From Gammaproteobacteria bacterium (lineage in GTDB: Bacteria; Pseudomonadota; Gammaproteobacteria; JAABTG01): a stretch of DNA of 18,911 bases. A model generated the notes under the pieces. It was not told the DNA's origin, did no database searches, and was given only the letters and a program-made list of their open reading frames with translations. Where the stretch lies: positions 1-18,911 of the forward strand of contig JASJBY010000075.1 in NCBI GenBank assembly GCA_030066245.1. The letters are read 5' to 3'. Below are positions 16,859 through 18,911 of the stretch, piece after piece. Position numbers and translations under genes: made by a program. The stretch's first letter is position 1, and each line of letters starts with the position of its first letter.

Positions 16859-17659
16859 TCAGGCCTTGACCGCCTCGATGTGGGCGGACACCAGGTAGTC
16901 CGCCACCGACCTGCCTGGCGCCCAGTCGCGGATGAATTCCCGGGACTGGTCCTTGGGCGAGATGCGGACGGCGCTGAATCCGGCCTCGGCGATGATGCCG
17001 GTCAACTCGGCGATCAGCGAAGCGCCGGCCATGCAGCCTGAATACAGGGCTGGGTCGTTCTTCAACGGCCCCGGCAGCGCCGCCGTGGCGACCACATCGG
17101 AGATGGCCAGCCGGCCCCCGTGGCGCAGCACCCGATAGGCCTCCCGAAAGACCTGCGCCTTGTCGGGGGACAGGTTGATTACACAGTTGGAAATGATTAC
17201 ATCCACGGACCCATCGGCCACCGGTAGATGCTCTATCTCACCAAGGCGAAACGCCACGTTGGCGTAACCCCCCAGAGCGGCATTGTTACGGGCTTTGCTG
17301 ACCATGTCGGGGGTCATGTCGACGCCGATTACGCGGCCGCCGTCTCCCACCTCACGGGCGGCCAGGAAGCAGTCGAGGCCGCCGCCGCTGCCCAGATCCA
17401 GGACCACTTCGCCGGGCTTGAGAGCGGCAATCGCTCTGGGGTTGCCACAACCGAGCCCCATATCGGCTCCCTCGGGCACATCCGCTAACTCCTGCTCCCC
17501 ATAGCCGAGCCTGGTTGAGAAAATCCCGATGGGGCCGCTGGGCACCCCACAGCAGCTGTTGGCTTCACCGCAACAGCTGCCCTCATCGGCGGACTGGGCA
17601 ACCTGGGCATAAGCCTCGCGGACGTTGCGCCGAATGGCCTCGGCCTTCTTGGAATCCAT
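16859..17659 (-). CDS. arsM: Arsenite methyltransferase ArsM
   Basis: A 266-residue cytoplasmic enzyme that methylates arsenite with SAM to methylated and volatile arsenicals. The SAM site is LDLGSGGGLDCFLAA (87-101) with GVDMTPDMV following. Conserved cysteines expected to bind arsenic are present: C97 in GLDCF, C159 in ISNCVINLSPDK and C209 in YSGCMAGA. An N-terminal pair of double cysteines (C29-C30, C36-C37) and C71 in LGCGNP also fit the bacterial family. The ATG at 17659 is set by GGGGGA 7 nt upstream; a frame open for a further 102 codons upstream crosses the divergent promoter region and is not coding. No arsR or other ars gene lies in the window. It converges with the PKMT-like gene and diverges from phaB. 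Confidence 0.95.
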   Translation of the reverse strand: MDSKKAEAIRRNVREAYAQVAQSADEGSCCGEANSCCGVPSGPIGIFSTRLGYGEQELADVPEGADMGLGCGNPRAIAALKPGEVVLDLGSGGGLDCFLAAREVGDGGRVIGVDMTPDMVSKARNNAALGGYANVAFRLGEIEHLPVADGSVDVIISNCVINLSPDKAQVFREAYRVLRHGGRLAISDVVATAALPGPLKNDPALYSGCMAGASLIAELTGIIAEAGFSAVRISPKDQSREFIRDWAPGRSVADYLVSAHIEAVKA

Positions 17660-17666
17660 GAGAATG

Positions 17667-17672
17667 TCCCCC
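17667..17672 (-). promoter_or_regulatory. Ribosome binding site of arsM
   Basis: GGGGGA on the minus strand, 7 nt before the ATG at 17659. It supports the 266-residue protein rather than the longer open frame. Confidence 0.55.
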
Positions 17673-17679
17673 GCTTCGC

Positions 17680-17769
17680 CAGTTGCTTGCTCTGACAGCC
17701 AGGCAACGCTCGGGTTGCCGGCAGGAAATAATGGGAACGGGTTTGCCCGGGTGTCAAGGGCAGCAACTG
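17680..17769. promoter_or_regulatory. Repeated GTTGC half-sites in the arsM-phaB divergent region
   Basis: The region between the two divergent genes holds two nested inverted repeats. The inner one is GGCAAC-6 nt-GTTGCC at 17702-17719. The outer one is CAGTTGCT at 17680-17687 with its exact complement AGCAACTG at 17762-17769. All four arms contain GTTGC or GCAAC. They could be operator half-sites for a regulator of arsM, phaB or both; which protein binds is unknown. Confidence 0.35.
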
Positions 17770-17843
17770 TCTCCGGACTGTCGACCCGCACTGGCGGGCG
17801 GCGCCAGCGAGGCATATGCTCTGTTAGGCATAGCAATAACCAC

Positions 17844-17852
17844 GAGGAGGAG
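17844..17852 (+). promoter_or_regulatory. Ribosome binding site of phaB
   Basis: GAGGAGGAG with AGGAGG ending 5 nt before the ATG at 17856. It is a near-ideal site and decides the start, rejecting the longer open frame from 17625. Confidence 0.8.
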
Positions 17853-17855
17853 ATC

Positions 17856-18605
17856 ATGAAGTTCGGCCTGACTGGTAAGGTTGCCCTGGTTACGGGCGGG
17901 ACAGGCGGCATCGGGTCCGCGATCTGCGAGGTGCTCGCCGAGGAAGGCTGCAAGGTTGCCACCAACTATCGCTCGGAGGAAAAGCTGGCGTCATTGACAG
18001 ACAGGATGAAGGACAAAGGGTTAGGGATTGCGGGCTTTCGCTGTGACATCACCAACGACGGCGAATGCGAGACCTTGGCCCAGCAGGTCGAGGAGGCCCT
18101 CGGCGCCGTGGATATCCTTGTAAACAATGCGGGAATCACCCGTGACACGACGTTCCGCAAAATGACGGGAGACAAATGGCGCGCGGTCATCGACACCAAC
18201 CTCAACAGCGCCTACAACGTCACCCGGCCCTTGATCGAGGGCATGATGGCCCGTGGCTACGGGCGCATCATTAACATCTCCTCCATCAACGGCCAGAAAG
18301 GTCAGATCGGCCAGACCAACTACTCGGCCGCAAAAGCAGGGCTCCACGGCTTCACCATGGCGCTGGCCCAGGAGGTTGCCCGCAAGGGCGTCACGGTGAA
18401 TACCGTTTCTCCCGGTTACGTCGCCACCGACATGGTAATGGCCGTGCCGGAGAATATTCGCAACGCCATCATCGCCCAGATCCCCGTGGGCCGGCTGGGC
18501 GAACCCGCGGAGATCGCGCGACTTATCGCGTATCTCGCCTCTGATTCGGCGGCTTTCGTCACGGGTGCAGACATTTCCATCAATGGCGGGCAACATATGG
18601 GTTGA
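17856..18605 (+). CDS. phaB: Acetoacetyl-CoA reductase PhaB
   Basis: A 249-residue short-chain dehydrogenase that reduces acetoacetyl-CoA to (R)-3-hydroxybutyryl-CoA, the monomer for polyhydroxybutyrate, normally with NADPH. The nucleotide-binding motif TGGTGGIG is at 13-20, NNAGITRD at 90-97, and the catalytic set is S143, Y156 and K160 (NYSAAK). The segment NGQKGQIGQTNYSAAK, followed by GLHGFTMALAQE, and the C-terminal NGGQHMG are characteristic of PhaB and separate it from FabG, its closest relative. The length is typical. The start is fixed by a strong GAGGAGGAG site. phaR follows 23 nt downstream, so the pair is probably co-transcribed. No polymerase or thiolase gene is in the window; they may lie further right or elsewhere. 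Confidence 0.93.
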   Translation: MKFGLTGKVALVTGGTGGIGSAICEVLAEEGCKVATNYRSEEKLASLTDRMKDKGLGIAGFRCDITNDGECETLAQQVEEALGAVDILVNNAGITRDTTFRKMTGDKWRAVIDTNLNSAYNVTRPLIEGMMARGYGRIINISSINGQKGQIGQTNYSAAKAGLHGFTMALAQEVARKGVTVNTVSPGYVATDMVMAVPENIRNAIIAQIPVGRLGEPAEIARLIAYLASDSAAFVTGADISINGGQHMG

Positions 18606-18628
18606 CGATTCCGCTTCGGTACTGAGAA

Positions 18629-18911
18629 ATGCCCGACTCTAGACTAATAAAGAAATACCCGAACCGACGTCTATACGACACGCAGCTGAGCAAGTACATC
18701 ACGCTCACCCATGTGCGCGACCTGGTGCTGCAAGGTGTAGAGCTGCGTGTGGTGGATGCCGTCTCCGAAGAGGAGATAACTCGCCAGATCCTTATGCAGA
18801 TCATCAACGAGCAGGAAAACGGCGAGTCCCCTCTTTTCTCCACGGAAACTCTGGCGCAGTTCATACGCCTTTACCAGAACGCGGTGCCTGACGTTTTTGC
18901 CGAATTCATGG
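18629..18911 (+). CDS. phaR: Polyhydroxyalkanoate synthesis repressor PhaR (partial, 3' end missing)
   Basis: The reading frame from ATG 18629 is open for 94 codons to the window edge. The N-terminal LIKKYPNRRLYDT (6-18) followed by SKYITL and VRDLV is the signature of the PhaR DNA-binding domain. The next part, LMQIINEQENGESPLFSTE and LAQFIRLYQ, is the PHB-accumulation regulatory domain. In studied bacteria PhaR binds nascent PHB granules and represses phasin genes and its own gene. The gene begins 23 nt after phaB, with only a weak GAGA ribosome binding site, which suggests coupling to phaB translation. The rest of the C-terminus is outside the window. Confidence 0.95.
   Translation, partial: MPDSRLIKKYPNRRLYDTQLSKYITLTHVRDLVLQGVELRVVDAVSEEEITRQILMQIINEQENGESPLFSTETLAQFIRLYQNAVPDVFAEFM

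Overview
The window is about 18.9 kb of high-GC, gene-dense chromosomal DNA. The gene content suggests a free-living gammaproteobacterium: an acetoacetyl-CoA reductase next to PhaR, a DUF3549 protein, an E. coli Mak-type fructokinase and a long GGDEF-EAL protein. An Ectothiorhodospiraceae/Chromatiales-like origin is my best guess from the general look of the proteins, but nothing here proves the family. I see no IS element, phage gene, tRNA, rRNA or CRISPR array.

Layout, left to right. (1) Minus strand: the N-terminal part of an Atm1-type ABC exporter, cut by the window edge, lies downstream of a fructokinase (mak) and has its own TATAAT box. (2) Plus strand: a two-gene RND efflux unit, a lipoprotein-type periplasmic adaptor followed by an AcrB-like inner-membrane pump. 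(3) Minus strand: a membrane-anchored HAMP-PAS-GGDEF-EAL protein for cyclic-di-GMP turnover. (4) Plus strand: a 97-residue protein with a possible PC4/YdbC-like fold, then a DUF3549 protein 40 nt later. (5) Minus strand: msrA, pyk and a transmembrane Ser/Thr kinase with a periplasmic dCache-like sensor. The kinase reading frame overlaps the pyk stop by 8 nt. (6) Plus strand: a class I methyltransferase with a methyltransferase regulatory domain, resembling protein-lysine methyltransferases. (7) Minus strand: arsM, arsenite methyltransferase, diverging from (8) plus strand phaB and phaR, the reductase and repressor of polyhydroxybutyrate metabolism; phaR is cut by the window end.

The genes form several small independent transcription units whose strands alternate. 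Common themes are stress and detoxification (RND efflux, ArsM, MsrA, the Atm1-like exporter), carbon flow and storage (fructokinase, pyruvate kinase, PhaB/PhaR) and signalling (c-di-GMP protein, sensor kinase). No clearly new multi-gene system stands out. The points most worth a second look are the sensor-first Ser/Thr kinase coupled to pyk, the small PC4-like protein with its DUF3549 partner, and repeated GTTGC half-sites between arsM and phaB.
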